Shown piece after piece: positions 33,611-42,999 of a stretch of DNA of 64,000 nucleotides. Source of the DNA: Massilia pinisoli. Its GTDB lineage: Bacteria; Pseudomonadota; Gammaproteobacteria; Burkholderiales; Burkholderiaceae_D. The stretch covers positions 62,001 to 126,000 of the forward strand of contig NZ_JANUGW010000002.1 in the NCBI RefSeq assembly GCF_024753285.1, in the 5' to 3' direction. A program made the translations under genes and the position numbers. The number at the start of each line of letters is the position of its first letter. The first letter of the stretch is position 1. The notes beneath the pieces were generated by a model. That model searched no databases and was not told where the DNA came from. It saw nothing but the letters and a program-made list of their open reading frames with translations.

Positions 33611-35152
33611 ATGACCATCCCCCGCACTATCCGCATGCACGAGAACGACAACGTCGCGATCGTCGCCAACACCGGCGGCCTGCCGGCAGGCACCGTGTTT
33701 CCGGACGGCCTGACCCTCGCGACGCGCGTGCCGGAAGGGCACAAGGTCGCCCTCGTCGACATCGCCGAGGGCGCGCCGATCGTGCGCTACGACGTGACGA
33801 TCGGCTACGCGCAGCAACCCATCGCCCGCGGCACCTGGGTCGAGGAATCGCTGGTCCGCATGCCTGCCGCGCGCGGGCTGGACGATCTGCCCAAACCGGT
33901 GCGCGGGCGCGCCCCGCTGGCGCCATTGGAAGGCTATACGTTCGAAGGTTTCCGCAATCCGGATGGCTCCGTCGGCACGCGCAACATCCTCGCCATCAGC
34001 GAGACGGTGCAGTGCGTGTCCGGCGTGGTCGCATTCGCCGTCCAGCGCATCAAGCAGGAGTTGCTGCCGAAATACCCGAACGTGGACGACGTCGTCGCCA
34101 TCGAACACACGTACGGCTGCGGCGTCGCCATCGATGCGCCGGGCGCCGAGATCCCGATCCGCACGCTGCGCAACATCGCGACGAACCCGAACTTCGGCGG
34201 CCGCGCGATGCTCGTGAGCCTCGGCTGCGAGAAGCTGCAGCCGGCGCGCCTGTTCCCGCAGGGCGCGATTCCGATCCAGGGCGCGCAGCAGGTGGACACC
34301 GTGTGCCTGCAGGATGCCGCGCACGTGGGGTTCGGCGACATGATCGCCTCCATCATGCGCACGGCCGAACAGCATTTGGCGGAACTGGACAAGCGTCGAC
34401 GCGAGACCGTGCCCGCAGCGGAACTGGTCGTGGGCGTGCAGTGCGGCGGCAGCGATGCGTTCTCCGGTGTGACGGCGAATCCCGCCGTCGGTTTCGCCAG
34501 CGACCTGCTCGTACGCGCGGGCGCCGCCGTCATGTTTTCCGAGACGACGGAAGTCCGCGACGGCATCGACCAACTCACGGCGCGCGCCGCCGACGACGAC
34601 GTCGCGCAGGCGATGATCCGCGAGATGGCCTGGTACGACGAGTACCTGAAGCGGGGCGGCGTGGACCGCAGCGCCAACACGACACCGGGTAACAAGAAGG
34701 GCGGCCTCGCCAACATCACGGAAAAGGCGATGGGCTCGATCATCAAGTCCGGCACGGCCCCCATCGCGGGCGTGCTGGCGCCGGGCGAGAAGCTGCGGCA
34801 GAAGGGCCTGATCTACGCGGCCACGCCGGCAAGCGATTTCATTTGCGGCACCCTGCAGCTGGCGGCCGGCATGAACCTGCACGTGTTCACGACGGGCCGC
34901 GGCACGCCGTACGGCCTCGCCGCCGTGCCCGTCGTGAAGGTCGCCACGCGCGACGACCTGGCGCGCCGCTGGCACGACCTCATGGACATCAACGCCGGCC
35001 GCATCGCGACCGGCGACGCGACGATCGCGGACGTCGGCTGGGAGTTGTTCCACTTCCTGCTCGACGTGGCGAGCGGCCGCAAGAAGACGTGGGCCGAACA
35101 TTGGCGCCTGCATAACGCGCTCACGTTGTTCAACCCGGCGCCGGTGACCTGA
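33611..35152 (+). CDS. garD: Galactarate dehydratase
   Basis: A 513-residue member of the UxaA/GarD family (E. coli GarD is about 523). The N-terminal SAF-like domain (about 1-90) is joined to the catalytic region. The latter includes [45 protein letters not shown] and [20 protein letters not shown], whose conserved Cys and His residues bind the catalytic metal. It converts galactarate to 5-keto-4-deoxyglucarate. The start at MTIPR is backed by GGAGA; an ATG four codons earlier lies within operator copy 3. It heads an operon with a porin (39-bp gap) and an MFS transporter (32-bp gap). Confidence 0.9.
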   Translation: MTIPRTIRMHENDNVAIVANTGGLPAGTVFPDGLTLATRVPEGHKVALVDIAEGAPIVRYDVTIGYAQQPIARGTWVEESLVRMPAARGLDDLPKPVRGRAPLAPLEGYTFEGFRNPDGSVGTRNILAISETVQCVSGVVAFAVQRIKQELLPKYPNVDDVVAIEHTYGCGVAIDAPGAEIPIRTLRNIATNPNFGGRAMLVSLGCEKLQPARLFPQGAIPIQGAQQVDTVCLQDAAHVGFGDMIASIMRTAEQHLAELDKRRRETVPAAELVVGVQCGGSDAFSGVTANPAVGFASDLLVRAGAAVMFSETTEVRDGIDQLTARAADDDVAQAMIREMAWYDEYLKRGGVDRSANTTPGNKKGGLANITEKAMGSIIKSGTAPIAGVLAPGEKLRQKGLIYAATPASDFICGTLQLAAGMNLHVFTTGRGTPYGLAAVPVVKVATRDDLARRWHDLMDINAGRIATGDATIADVGWELFHFLLDVASGRKKTWAEHWRLHNALTLFNPAPVT

Positions 35153-35191
35153 CGGGTCGCCAACACAAGACCGATAACACCAAGGAGACAC

Positions 35192-36256
35192 ATGAAAAAA
35201 GCAGTATTGATCGCCCTCGGCCTGGCCGCGGGCGCGGGCGCACACGCCCAGACGAACGTCACGATCTACGGCATCGTCGATGCCGCCTTCGTGGGCGAGA
35301 ACGGCGGCGCCGCCGGGCGCCAGACGAAGATCACGAGTGGGGCCGCGTCCGCGTCGCGCATCGGCTTCCGCGGCACCGAGGCACTGGGCGACGGCATGGA
35401 AGCGTTCTTCACGCTGGAAACGGGCGTCAAGATCGACACGGGCGAAGTCGACGCCGCCGGCACGATCTTCAACCGCCAGGCGTTCGTCGGACTGAAGACG
35501 AAGGCCGGCGCCGTCGCGTTGGGCCGCCAGTACACGCCTTATCACACGACGTTGACCGCCGTGGCCGATCCGTTCGGCACCGGTTACGCGGGCACGTCGA
35601 AGAATCTCTTCCCCGACAACGGCACGAACGTCCGCGCCAGTAATGCCGTCACCTACGCATCGCCCAAGGTGAGCGGTGCGAACGTGGAACTGTTCTACAG
35701 CGCGGGCGAGCAGTCCGTCCTGTCGGCCGGACGCCAGTTCGGCGGCGCCGTCGACTATGCGAGCGGACCGCTGCGCGTGCGCCTCGCCTACAACAGCAAG
35801 AACACGGACGTCGCGGCGACAAGCACGAAGCACGACCTGGGCCGCAACACGCTGCTTGGCGCGAACTACGACCTCAAATGGATCAAGCTGTACGCGGCCT
35901 ACGGCATCGACAAGGGCTTCAACAGCGCGACACTCGGCAATGCCAACAACCCGTACGGCGGCGTGAAGCCGACGCCGTCGACGGACGGCCGCGACCTGCT
36001 GCTGGGCTTCAAGGCGCCGGTGGGCCCGGGCGCGCTGATGTTCTCGGTCCAGCACAAGGACGACCGCACGCATTTCAACCAGGACGCCAGCGCGTGGGGC
36101 GTCGGCTACCTGTACGACCTGTCGAAACGCACGGGCCTGTACGCGGCGTACGCACATATCAATAACAAGAACGGCGCCGGCTACACGGTCGCCAACAACA
36201 CGGAGTCGGGTACGGGCAACACCGGCTACAACCTCGGCATCCGCCATACGTTCTGA
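35192..36256 (+). CDS. Outer-membrane porin, Gram-negative type
   Basis: A 354-residue 16-strand porin of the betaproteobacterial general type. A signal peptide spans about 1-19 (ending AHAQ). NVTIYGIVDAAFVGEN, SRIGFRGTEALGDGMEAFFTLETG and FNRQAFVGLKTKAGAVALGRQYTPYH mark the first strands and loop 3. The chain ends in RHTF with the terminal Phe needed for BamA recognition. Its place between garD and the MFS gene suggests a role in outer-membrane entry of sugar acids. CAAGGAGAC precedes the ATG. Confidence 0.9.
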   Translation: MKKAVLIALGLAAGAGAHAQTNVTIYGIVDAAFVGENGGAAGRQTKITSGAASASRIGFRGTEALGDGMEAFFTLETGVKIDTGEVDAAGTIFNRQAFVGLKTKAGAVALGRQYTPYHTTLTAVADPFGTGYAGTSKNLFPDNGTNVRASNAVTYASPKVSGANVELFYSAGEQSVLSAGRQFGGAVDYASGPLRVRLAYNSKNTDVAATSTKHDLGRNTLLGANYDLKWIKLYAAYGIDKGFNSATLGNANNPYGGVKPTPSTDGRDLLLGFKAPVGPGALMFSVQHKDDRTHFNQDASAWGVGYLYDLSKRTGLYAAYAHINNKNGAGYTVANNTESGTGNTGYNLGIRHTF

Positions 36257-36288
36257 GCGCGGCGGACACCGTCACCTTTGGAGGGACC

Positions 36289-37659
36289 ATGGAGCACACA
36301 ACGACCGCCGCCATGCCGGCGCGCGCCACCACACTGGCCTCGCGCACGCGCTGGGGCATCCTCACCATCCTGTTCATCGTCACGACGATCAACTACGCGG
36401 ACCGCGCGTCGATCTCGATCGCGGGCCCGGAAATTCGCAAGGCCCTGGGCCTGTCGCCCGTCGAGATGGGCTTCGTGTTTTCCGCGTTCGCGTGGTCGTA
36501 CGTGGCGGCCCAGCTGCCCGGCGGCTGGCTGCTCGACCGCTTCGGCTCGAAGATCACCTACTTCTTCAGCATCTTCCTGTGGTCGCTGTTTACCTTGCTG
36601 ACCGGCGGCGTCGGCTTCCTGACCGGCGCGGCGGCCGTCGCCATGCTGTTCGTGCTGCGCTTCGCCGTCGGCGCGGCCGAGGCGCCTTCGTTCCCCGGAA
36701 ACAGCCGCATCACGTCCGCGTGGTTCCCCACGCACGAACGGGGCCTCGCGTCCGCGCTGTTCAACTCCGCACAGTATTTTGCGACCGTGCTGTTCGCGCC
36801 GATCATGGGCTGGCTCGTGCATTCGTTCGGCTGGGAGAGCGTGTTCATCGTGATGGGCGGCCTCGGCATCGCGATGTCCTTCGTCTGGCTCAAGACCATC
36901 CACGGCCCGAAGGACCATCCGTCCATCAGCAGCGGCGAACTGGCCTATATCGAGGCGGGCGGCGCGCTCGTCGACCTCGATGGCGCGAAGGCCGCGGCGC
37001 AGGCGCCCGCCGTCGACACGTTCGCGTGCGTGAAGGAGTTGCTGGGCAATCGCATGCTGCTGGGCGTGTACATCGGCCAGTACTGCATCAACACGCTGAC
37101 GTACTTCTTTCTCACGTGGTTCCCCGTCTACCTCGTGCAGGAACGGCACATGACGATCCTGAAGGCGGGCTTCGTCGCGTCGCTGCCGGCCATCGCCGGT
37201 TTCCTCGGCGGCGTCGCGGGCGGCGCGATCTCCGACCGTCTCGCCAAGGCCGGCTTCTCGCTGTCGCTGTCGCGCAAGGTGCCGATCGTCGCCGGCATGC
37301 TGCTGTCGATGAGCATGATCGCCTGTAACTACATCGAGACGGACATGTTCGTCGTCGCCGTGATGGCGCTGGCGTTCTTCGGCAAGGGTGTCGGCGCGCT
37401 GGGCTGGGCAGTCGTCGCGGACACGTCGCCGAAGGAAGCGGGCGGCCTGTCGGGTGCACTGTTCAACACCTTCGGCAACACGGCCGGCATCACGACGCCC
37501 ATCGTCATCGGCTACATCGTGCAGGGGACCGGATCGTTCGCGGGCGCGCTCGTGTTCGTGGGCGCGAATGCGGCCGTCACGATCTTCAGCTATGTGTTCA
37601 TCGTGGGCGAGATCAAGCGGGTGAAGCTCGTGAAGTCGCTGCGGCCCGCGACGGCATAA
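36289..37659 (+). CDS. MFS sugar-acid transporter (anion:cation symporter family)
   Basis: A 456-residue carrier with 12 membrane helices. TINYADRASISIAGPEIRKALGLSP and QLPGGWLLDRFGSK are typical of the ACS branch, which includes GudP, GarP and ExuT. The motif-A-like loop DRFGSK lies between helices 2 and 3. GAAEAPSFPGNSRITSAWFP is another branch signature. Given the genes around it, galactarate or glucarate uptake with protons is likely. It is the third gene of the garD operon. GGAGGGACC precedes the ATG. Confidence 0.87.
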   Translation: MEHTTTAAMPARATTLASRTRWGILTILFIVTTINYADRASISIAGPEIRKALGLSPVEMGFVFSAFAWSYVAAQLPGGWLLDRFGSKITYFFSIFLWSLFTLLTGGVGFLTGAAAVAMLFVLRFAVGAAEAPSFPGNSRITSAWFPTHERGLASALFNSAQYFATVLFAPIMGWLVHSFGWESVFIVMGGLGIAMSFVWLKTIHGPKDHPSISSGELAYIEAGGALVDLDGAKAAAQAPAVDTFACVKELLGNRMLLGVYIGQYCINTLTYFFLTWFPVYLVQERHMTILKAGFVASLPAIAGFLGGVAGGAISDRLAKAGFSLSLSRKVPIVAGMLLSMSMIACNYIETDMFVVAVMALAFFGKGVGALGWAVVADTSPKEAGGLSGALFNTFGNTAGITTPIVIGYIVQGTGSFAGALVFVGANAAVTIFSYVFIVGEIKRVKLVKSLRPATA

Positions 37660-37668
37660 GCGGGTGTC

Positions 37669-37719
37669 CGACCCCGGCATGGTCGGGCTACAATGCCTGA
37701 TCCATTTTTGCCGGGGTCG
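37669..37719 (+). promoter_or_regulatory. 11-bp inverted repeat enclosing a promoter-like TACAAT, over the GH20 start region
   Basis: CGACCCCGGCA (37669-37679) pairs with TGCCGGGGTCG (37709-37719). The right arm contains GGGG, the only Shine-Dalgarno-like sequence before the GH20 ATG at 37723. TACAAT (37689-37694) sits between the arms. Read-through RNA from the garD operon could fold and hide the start, whereas RNA begun locally would not contain the left arm. Confidence 0.5.
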
Positions 37720-37722
37720 ACC

Positions 37723-39390
37723 ATGCGCATCGTTGCCGTCCTGTCCTGCTGTTGTCTGATCGGAGCCTGCCACGCGCAGGACGTGGTGCCCCGTCCGGCG
37801 CGCATGGAGCAGAGGAGCGGCGAGTATGTGCTGACGGCATCCACGCGCATCGTCGCCAGCGGCGCCGCGCTGCCCGAGGCGGCGCTGCTGCGCGACTACC
37901 TGCGGCCCGCCACCGGCTTCAACCTGCCCGTCGGCGCCCATGACGACGGCAATGCGATCCGCCTGCGCCTCGATCCGGCGGCGGCCACGGACAAGGAAGG
38001 CTACCGCCTCGTGAGCGACGCGCGCGGTGTCACGATCTCCGCCGCGCAGCCGGCCGGCCTGTTCTACGGCATCCAGACCTTGCGCCAGCTGCTGCCGGCC
38101 GACGTCTACCGGCACGCGCCCGTGCAGCGCACGTGGGCGCTGCCGGCGGTGGCCATCGACGACGAGCCAAGGTTCGCATGGCGCGGCAGCCACCTGGACG
38201 CCGCGCGCCACTTCATGCCGAAGGAATTCGTGCTGAAGCACATCGAGCTGCTGGCCCAGCACAAGATGAACGTCTTTCACTGGCACCTGACGGACGACCA
38301 GGGCTGGCGCATCGAGATCAAGCGCTATCCGCGCCTCACGCAGGTGGGCGCGTGGCGGCGCGAGAGCATGCTGGCGTATGCGCCGCCGCGCTACGATGGG
38401 AAGCGCCATGGCGGCTTCTACACGCAGGACGACATCCGCGAAGTGGTCGCGTATGCTGCCGCGCGCCACGTGACGATCGTGCCGGAAATCGAGATGCCGG
38501 GCCACGCGTTGGCCGCCATCGCCGCGTATCCGGCGCTGGGCAATCATCCGGAGCAGCGGCTGGAGGTCGGCACCGACTGGGGCGTGATCCCGCACGTGTT
38601 CAACGTGGAGGACGGCACGATCGCCTTCTTGCAGAACGTGCTGGACGAAGTGATGGACCTGTTCCCCGGCCAAACCATCCACGTGGGCGGTGACGAGTGC
38701 CCGAAGACGGAATGGGCGCAGTCGCCGGCCGCGCTGGCGCGCATGAAGCAGCTCGGCCTCATCGCGCCGGCGGCCGTGCTCGCGGACGTGCAGAACTACC
38801 GCGACGCGCAGGGGAAACCGGCCGAGCATCCCGCGCTGCACGGCTTGCAGAGCTGGTTCATCGGCCGCATGGACACGTACCTCGCGCAGCATGCCCGCCG
38901 CCTGATCGGGTGGGACGAGATCCTGGAGGGTGGCCTCGCGCCCGGCGCCGCCGTGATGAGCTGGCGCGGCGAGGCGGGCGGCATCAAGGCTGCGGCGGCG
39001 GGGCACGACGTCGTCATGACGCCGGAGCGGGAAACCTATTTCGACTTCTGGCAGGCCGACCCGAAAAGCCCGGGCTTCCGCGAACCGATGGGCGTGCGCG
39101 ACGTGACGACGCTCGCGCGCGTATACGCATACGACCCGCTGCCGGCCGCGCTGCCGCCCGCACAGGCGCACCACGTGCTGGGCAGCCAGGCGCAGTTGTG
39201 GACCGAATACATGCCGACGCCGCGCGACGTCGAATACATGGCGTGGCCGCGCCTGCTGGCACTGGCGGAAGGCCTGTGGACGCCGCGCGCGCAGAAGGAC
39301 TACGGCGGCTTCGCGGCCCGCATGCCGGCCGCGCTGGACCGGCTGCGGGCGCAGGACGTCAACTACCGTCCGCTGGACGGCCCGCGCTGA
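37723..39390 (+). CDS. GH20 beta-N-acetylhexosaminidase lipoprotein
   Basis: A 555-residue enzyme. The leader ends in the lipobox LIGAC with Cys-16, so it is probably lipid-anchored. An N-terminal GH20b domain (about 20-145) precedes the barrel. The barrel shows HLDAARHFMPKEFVLKHIELLAQHKMNVFHWHLTDDQGWRIE, given here only as a block at about 157-197, and the catalytic pair Asp-324/Glu-325 in HVGGDECPKTEW. The substrate-assisted mechanism of the family uses that pair. It would release GlcNAc or GalNAc from chitin oligomers or glycans. It follows the MFS gene by 63 bp with a possible own promoter. Confidence 0.88.
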   Translation: MRIVAVLSCCCLIGACHAQDVVPRPARMEQRSGEYVLTASTRIVASGAALPEAALLRDYLRPATGFNLPVGAHDDGNAIRLRLDPAAATDKEGYRLVSDARGVTISAAQPAGLFYGIQTLRQLLPADVYRHAPVQRTWALPAVAIDDEPRFAWRGSHLDAARHFMPKEFVLKHIELLAQHKMNVFHWHLTDDQGWRIEIKRYPRLTQVGAWRRESMLAYAPPRYDGKRHGGFYTQDDIREVVAYAAARHVTIVPEIEMPGHALAAIAAYPALGNHPEQRLEVGTDWGVIPHVFNVEDGTIAFLQNVLDEVMDLFPGQTIHVGGDECPKTEWAQSPAALARMKQLGLIAPAAVLADVQNYRDAQGKPAEHPALHGLQSWFIGRMDTYLAQHARRLIGWDEILEGGLAPGAAVMSWRGEAGGIKAAAAGHDVVMTPERETYFDFWQADPKSPGFREPMGVRDVTTLARVYAYDPLPAALPPAQAHHVLGSQAQLWTEYMPTPRDVEYMAWPRLLALAEGLWTPRAQKDYGGFAARMPAALDRLRAQDVNYRPLDGPR

Positions 39391-40173
39391 TCACTGCATG
39401 AACCAGCCGTGGCTGACGACGATGGACTGGCCCGTCAGCGCATTCGACGGGAACGAGGCGAGGAACAGCGCCGTCTGCGCCACGTCCTCGACGGTCGTGA
39501 ATTCGCCGTCGACCGTCTCCTTCAGCATCACCTTCTTGACGACGTCTTCCTCGCTGATACCCAGTTCCTTCGCCTGTTCCGGGATCTGCTTCTCGACGAG
39601 CGGCGTGCGCACGAAGCCGGGGCAGATCACGTTGGCGCGCACGCCGTGCGCGGCGCCTTCCTTTGCGACGACCTTCGCCAGGCCCACGAGGCCGTGCTTC
39701 GCGGCGACGTACGGCGCCTTCAGCACCGACGCTTCCTTCGAGTGCACGGACCCCATGTAGATCACGGTGCCGCCGCGGCCCTGTGCGTACATCCGCTTGA
39801 GGCAGGCGCGCGTCGTGAGGAAGGCGCCGTCGAGGTGAATCGCGAGCATCTTCTTCCAGTCCGAGAACTTGAATTGATCGACGGGCGCGACGATCTGGAT
39901 GCCCGCGTTCGACACGAGCACGTCGATGCCCCCGAGCTTGTCGGCCACGAGCGCGATGCCCGCGTCGACCTGCTCTTCGTTCGTGACGTCCATCGCGACC
40001 GCGAGCACGCGCGTGCCGGTGGGGTCGAATTCGCGCGCGACGGCCTGCGCGGCGGCCAGGTCGAGGTCGGCGATGGCGACCTTCGCGCCGTTGTCGAAAT
40101 ACGTTTTCGCGATCTGCTTGCCGATGCCGCTGGCGGCACCCGTGACGACGGCGATCTTATCCTGCATGTTCAT
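39391..40173 (-). CDS. bdhA: D-3-hydroxybutyrate dehydrogenase
   Basis: A 260-residue short-chain dehydrogenase. The NAD loop TGAASGIG lies at 11-18, NAG at 89-91 and the catalytic Ser-142, Tyr-155 and Lys-159 in GSVHS and APYVAAKHG. The C-terminal VVSHGWFMQ and the [18 protein letters not shown] insert are typical of 3-hydroxybutyrate dehydrogenases. It oxidises D-3-hydroxybutyrate to acetoacetate, the step after polyhydroxybutyrate breakdown. Its start overlaps the patatin gene by 17 bp, indicating one transcript. The stop is one base from the convergent GH20 stop. Confidence 0.9.
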   Translation of the reverse strand: MNMQDKIAVVTGAASGIGKQIAKTYFDNGAKVAIADLDLAAAQAVAREFDPTGTRVLAVAMDVTNEEQVDAGIALVADKLGGIDVLVSNAGIQIVAPVDQFKFSDWKKMLAIHLDGAFLTTRACLKRMYAQGRGGTVIYMGSVHSKEASVLKAPYVAAKHGLVGLAKVVAKEGAAHGVRANVICPGFVRTPLVEKQIPEQAKELGISEEDVVKKVMLKETVDGEFTTVEDVAQTALFLASFPSNALTGQSIVVSHGWFMQ

Positions 40174-41398
40174 GGTTGTCCTCTGCGGTGGATGGGATGG
40201 GAATGGGGTGGACCGGCGCCGTCAGGAAATCGTGCACGGCCGGGTTGTCCTCGAGGCGCGGCAGCTTGAAGATCTCGGCGTGGGCCAGCGTCTTCGCGGC
40301 GTCCGCGTAGCCGGCCTGCCAGTGTTCGGTCATCGTGCGGCGCGAGAATTCGAAGTCCTTGTACTGGCCTTCGTACGTGGGCGACCGGTAGACCAGTTCG
40401 ACGATGTTGTAAAGCGCGCGGTCGGACGCTTCCGCCAGCAGCTTCGCCTGCGGCGTGGCCGCCAGCTCCGGCGGCATCTGCGCGAGCAGTTCGTTGAATG
40501 CCGTGCGCAGCTTCTCCATGCGGCGGAACGCGTCGGTGGCGTTGCGCGTGCGGCTCGAATACTGGATTTCCTTCATCCGCGTGGCGACACCCGCGATATC
40601 GGTCGGCACCTCGCCGCGCGCGCTCCACAAGTCGACCTGGAACACGAGCGTGTGCAGGCGCGAACGCGCGGACAGCACCCAGTCGAGCGGCGTGTTCGAC
40701 ACCATGCCGCCGTCCCAGTAACGCTCGCCCTCGATCTCGACGGCGTCGAAGCCGGGCGGCAGCGCGCCGCTGGCCATCACGTGCTCGGGGCCGATGCGGT
40801 CGACCGCGTTGTCGAAGTAGGCGAAGTTGCCGGTCCTGACGTTGACGGCGCCGACCGACAGGCGCGTCTCGCGCGCGTTGATGCGGTCGAAGTCGACGAG
40901 GCGCTCCAGGGTGGCGCGCAGCGGCGCCGTGTCGTAGAAGCTCGTCGCGCCGGTGCCGGGCCACGCGAGGTAGGGCGGCGGCACGCGCGGCTCGAAGAAG
41001 CCGGGCACGCCCTGCACGAGCACTTGGCCCGCGGCCAGCTGGTTGACCCACGCGTGCAAGGTGTCGACGAGCGGCATGCCGGTCCACTGTTCGCCCACGA
41101 TGCCGGCGCCGGCGGAGCTGACCAACTCCCAGAATTCGCGCAGCCGCGGTACGCGGTTCTCGCGCGCGTTGCCCGCGATGATCGCGCTATTGATGGCGCC
41201 GATCGAGATGCCCGCCACCCACGTGGGTTCTACGTCCGCTTCAAGCAGACGTTCGTACACGCCGGCCTGGTAGGCGCCCAGCGCGCCACCGCCCTGCAGC
41301 ACGAGGGCGATGCTGTCGAACTCCGTCGCGCACGGCTTCGGCTGTTCCGCGGGCGCGCGCGTGCCCTGGTGCAGCACGCTTTCGCCGCGCTTATTCAC
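40157..41398 (-). CDS. Patatin-like phospholipase (DUF3734 type)
   Basis: A 413-residue hydrolase with no leader. The oxyanion loop [16 protein letters not shown] precedes the nucleophile Ser-65 in GISIG. The catalytic Asp is in [11 protein letters not shown]. The C-terminal third ([39 protein letters not shown]) matches the DUF3734 extension found in proteins linked to bdhA. It starts with GTG, because no other start precedes the oxyanion loop, and the GTG overlaps the upstream gene's stop by 8 bp. The shared operon suggests a role in lipid or PHB-related acyl-ester turnover. Confidence 0.85.
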   Translation of the reverse strand: MNKRGESVLHQGTRAPAEQPKPCATEFDSIALVLQGGGALGAYQAGVYERLLEADVEPTWVAGISIGAINSAIIAGNARENRVPRLREFWELVSSAGAGIVGEQWTGMPLVDTLHAWVNQLAAGQVLVQGVPGFFEPRVPPPYLAWPGTGATSFYDTAPLRATLERLVDFDRINARETRLSVGAVNVRTGNFAYFDNAVDRIGPEHVMASGALPPGFDAVEIEGERYWDGGMVSNTPLDWVLSARSRLHTLVFQVDLWSARGEVPTDIAGVATRMKEIQYSSRTRNATDAFRRMEKLRTAFNELLAQMPPELAATPQAKLLAEASDRALYNIVELVYRSPTYEGQYKDFEFSRRTMTEHWQAGYADAAKTLAHAEIFKLPRLEDNPAVHDFLTAPVHPIPIPSTAEDNHEHAG

Positions 41399-41957
41399 GT
41401 TCCGGCACCGGCACGTTGAAGCCGTTCAGCGTCGTCGACACGAGGGCGTACAGCCCGACCAGGTAGATCAGCTCATTGGCGCCGTGCTGGCCGAACGTGG
41501 CGACGGCGAGCCGGTACAGCGGCTCCGGCAGCACGCCGCCGCGCGCCAGCGCGTACGAAAAATCGAACGCGACGTTTTCCTCACGCGACAAGTCGGTGGG
41601 CTTCTGTCCGGCGACGAGCGCCGCCAGCCGCTCCGTCGACATGCCTTCGCGTTCGGCGACCGCGACGTGCGCATACAGTTCGTACGCGGCGTTGTAGCGC
41701 GCGCCCACGACGAGGATCGCGATCTGGCGTGCGCTGTCGGGCAGCGACGCGTTGGCCGTCATCGCGAGCGTCAGGTTCCAGATCGCCTTGCCGATCGCGG
41801 GCTCGTGCAGCCACGGGTTCCACGGCCCCATCAGGGCGCCGTCCTCGCGTTCGACCTTGAAGGCGTTGAAGTTGCTGGCAATCCCCTTGCGCATGTCGTC
41901 GTAAAGGGCTTTTTGTTCGGCGCCGAGTTCGGCCGGTGGGATCAGTGGCAAACGCAT
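41391..41957 (-). CDS. Carboxymuconolactone-decarboxylase-fold protein without cysteines
   Basis: A 188-residue all-helical protein. The CMD/AhpD-like region shows LTLAMTANASLPDSARQIAILVVGARYNAAYELYAHVAVAEREGM, where the usual ExxxH/CxxC is reduced to ELYAHV. The protein has no Cys, so it is not a peroxidase of the AhpD type. YALVSTTLNGFNVPVP ends the chain, as in other CMD-like proteins. GAGGAA precedes the ATG. It is the first gene of the run with patatin and bdhA. Function unknown. Confidence 0.78.
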   Translation of the reverse strand: MRLPLIPPAELGAEQKALYDDMRKGIASNFNAFKVEREDGALMGPWNPWLHEPAIGKAIWNLTLAMTANASLPDSARQIAILVVGARYNAAYELYAHVAVAEREGMSTERLAALVAGQKPTDLSREENVAFDFSYALARGGVLPEPLYRLAVATFGQHGANELIYLVGLYALVSTTLNGFNVPVPERE

Positions 41958-42130
41958 CGTTCCTCGCTGTGTCGATGAAAGGGCAGGGCAGTAGCAGCCC
42001 GGGGCGGCGACTTGCTTCGGGCGCCATTCTGGCAAATTGCGGATGGGGCCGCCGTACGATTGGATGACCCGCGCCATACCTGCGCCGGCGCGGTATAGTC
42101 GGGGCATCGAATCGACGCCGTAACGACAGC

Positions 42131-42766
42131 ATGAGCGCGACCTGGACCTATCACCCGCATCCGGACGAGCACGGCCGCAAAGTGCGCCTGCACGCGCCGT
42201 CGTGCGAGGCCAACCTCCACGCGCTGGCCGATCCGCGGGCCGCGCTGACCTTCGTCCCCGGCAGCGAGTGCCCGGGCGTGCTGGCCGGCGTGCCGCTGGC
42301 CGCGTGCGCGCGCGAGACCGTCGAGGACGCGTGCCGCCGTGCGACCGACACCCCGCTGTTTGCCGACCCGCCGTTCGACCTGCCTCCCGGCAAGCACGCG
42401 GCCGCCGGCGCCGTCGTGCGCGAAGGGGATGGGCGCCTGTGGCTCGTGGCGCCATCGAATGCCTTCGGCGGCTACACGGCCACGTTTCCAAAGGGGCGCG
42501 CCGAGCCGGGTCTGTCGCTGCAGGCGACCGCGATCCGCGAAGTCTGGGAAGAGTCCGGCCTGCACGTCGAGCTGACGGCCTGGCTGGGCGATTTCGCGCG
42601 CACGCAGACGTTCACCCGGTTCTATGTCGCACGCCGCATCGGCGGCCATCCGGCGCACATGGGGTGGGAATCGCAAGCCGTCCATCTCGTCACGCCGGCG
42701 CAGGCGCGTGTCCTGCTGAACCGCGACACGGACCGGGCCGTCCTGGACGCGCTGCTCGCATCGTGA
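42131..42766 (+). CDS. Nudix hydrolase
   Basis: A 211-residue protein. The Nudix helix at about 121-143 reads GRAEPGLSLQATAIREVWEESGL. The REVWEESGL half is complete, but the first conserved Glu of the 23-residue box is Leu. The N-terminal 85 residues form an extra domain with no recognised motif. Some active Nudix proteins lack that first Glu, so pyrophosphohydrolase activity is still plausible. A -10-like TATAGT lies at 42094. It stands alone between divergent and unrelated genes. Confidence 0.8.
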   Translation: MSATWTYHPHPDEHGRKVRLHAPSCEANLHALADPRAALTFVPGSECPGVLAGVPLAACARETVEDACRRATDTPLFADPPFDLPPGKHAAAGAVVREGDGRLWLVAPSNAFGGYTATFPKGRAEPGLSLQATAIREVWEESGLHVELTAWLGDFARTQTFTRFYVARRIGGHPAHMGWESQAVHLVTPAQARVLLNRDTDRAVLDALLAS

Positions 42767-42835
42767 TCGGCGTTCGAAGTCCTGATTCATCGGATTCCTT
42801 GGTTTGCGACAGCGTCGCGCCGAGATGCAATTGAG

Positions 42836-42990
42836 TTACCTCAAGTTTGATGCACGATGAGCGAGACACGCTAAGTCTTTCCAATCTGTAATGTTCGCAA
42901 TGGCTGCCTTAATGTCCGCCTCAGTTTCGGGGCGTACCGTGTCTGTTGCATTTGGGAAGTCTTTTGTTCGTCTCGCCAATCTTTCGAGGC
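42836..42990 (-). pseudogene. Possible C-terminal remnant of an unknown gene
   Basis: This stretch is less GC-rich than its surroundings. On the minus strand it reads an uninterrupted, non-repetitive peptide of about 50 residues ending TDWKDLACLAHRASNLR and a TAA stop. Upstream, the frame continues only as shadow of the transglutaminase gene. It looks like a gene tail without a head, though chance cannot be excluded. Confidence 0.25.
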
Positions 42991-42999
42991 CGTCGCATC

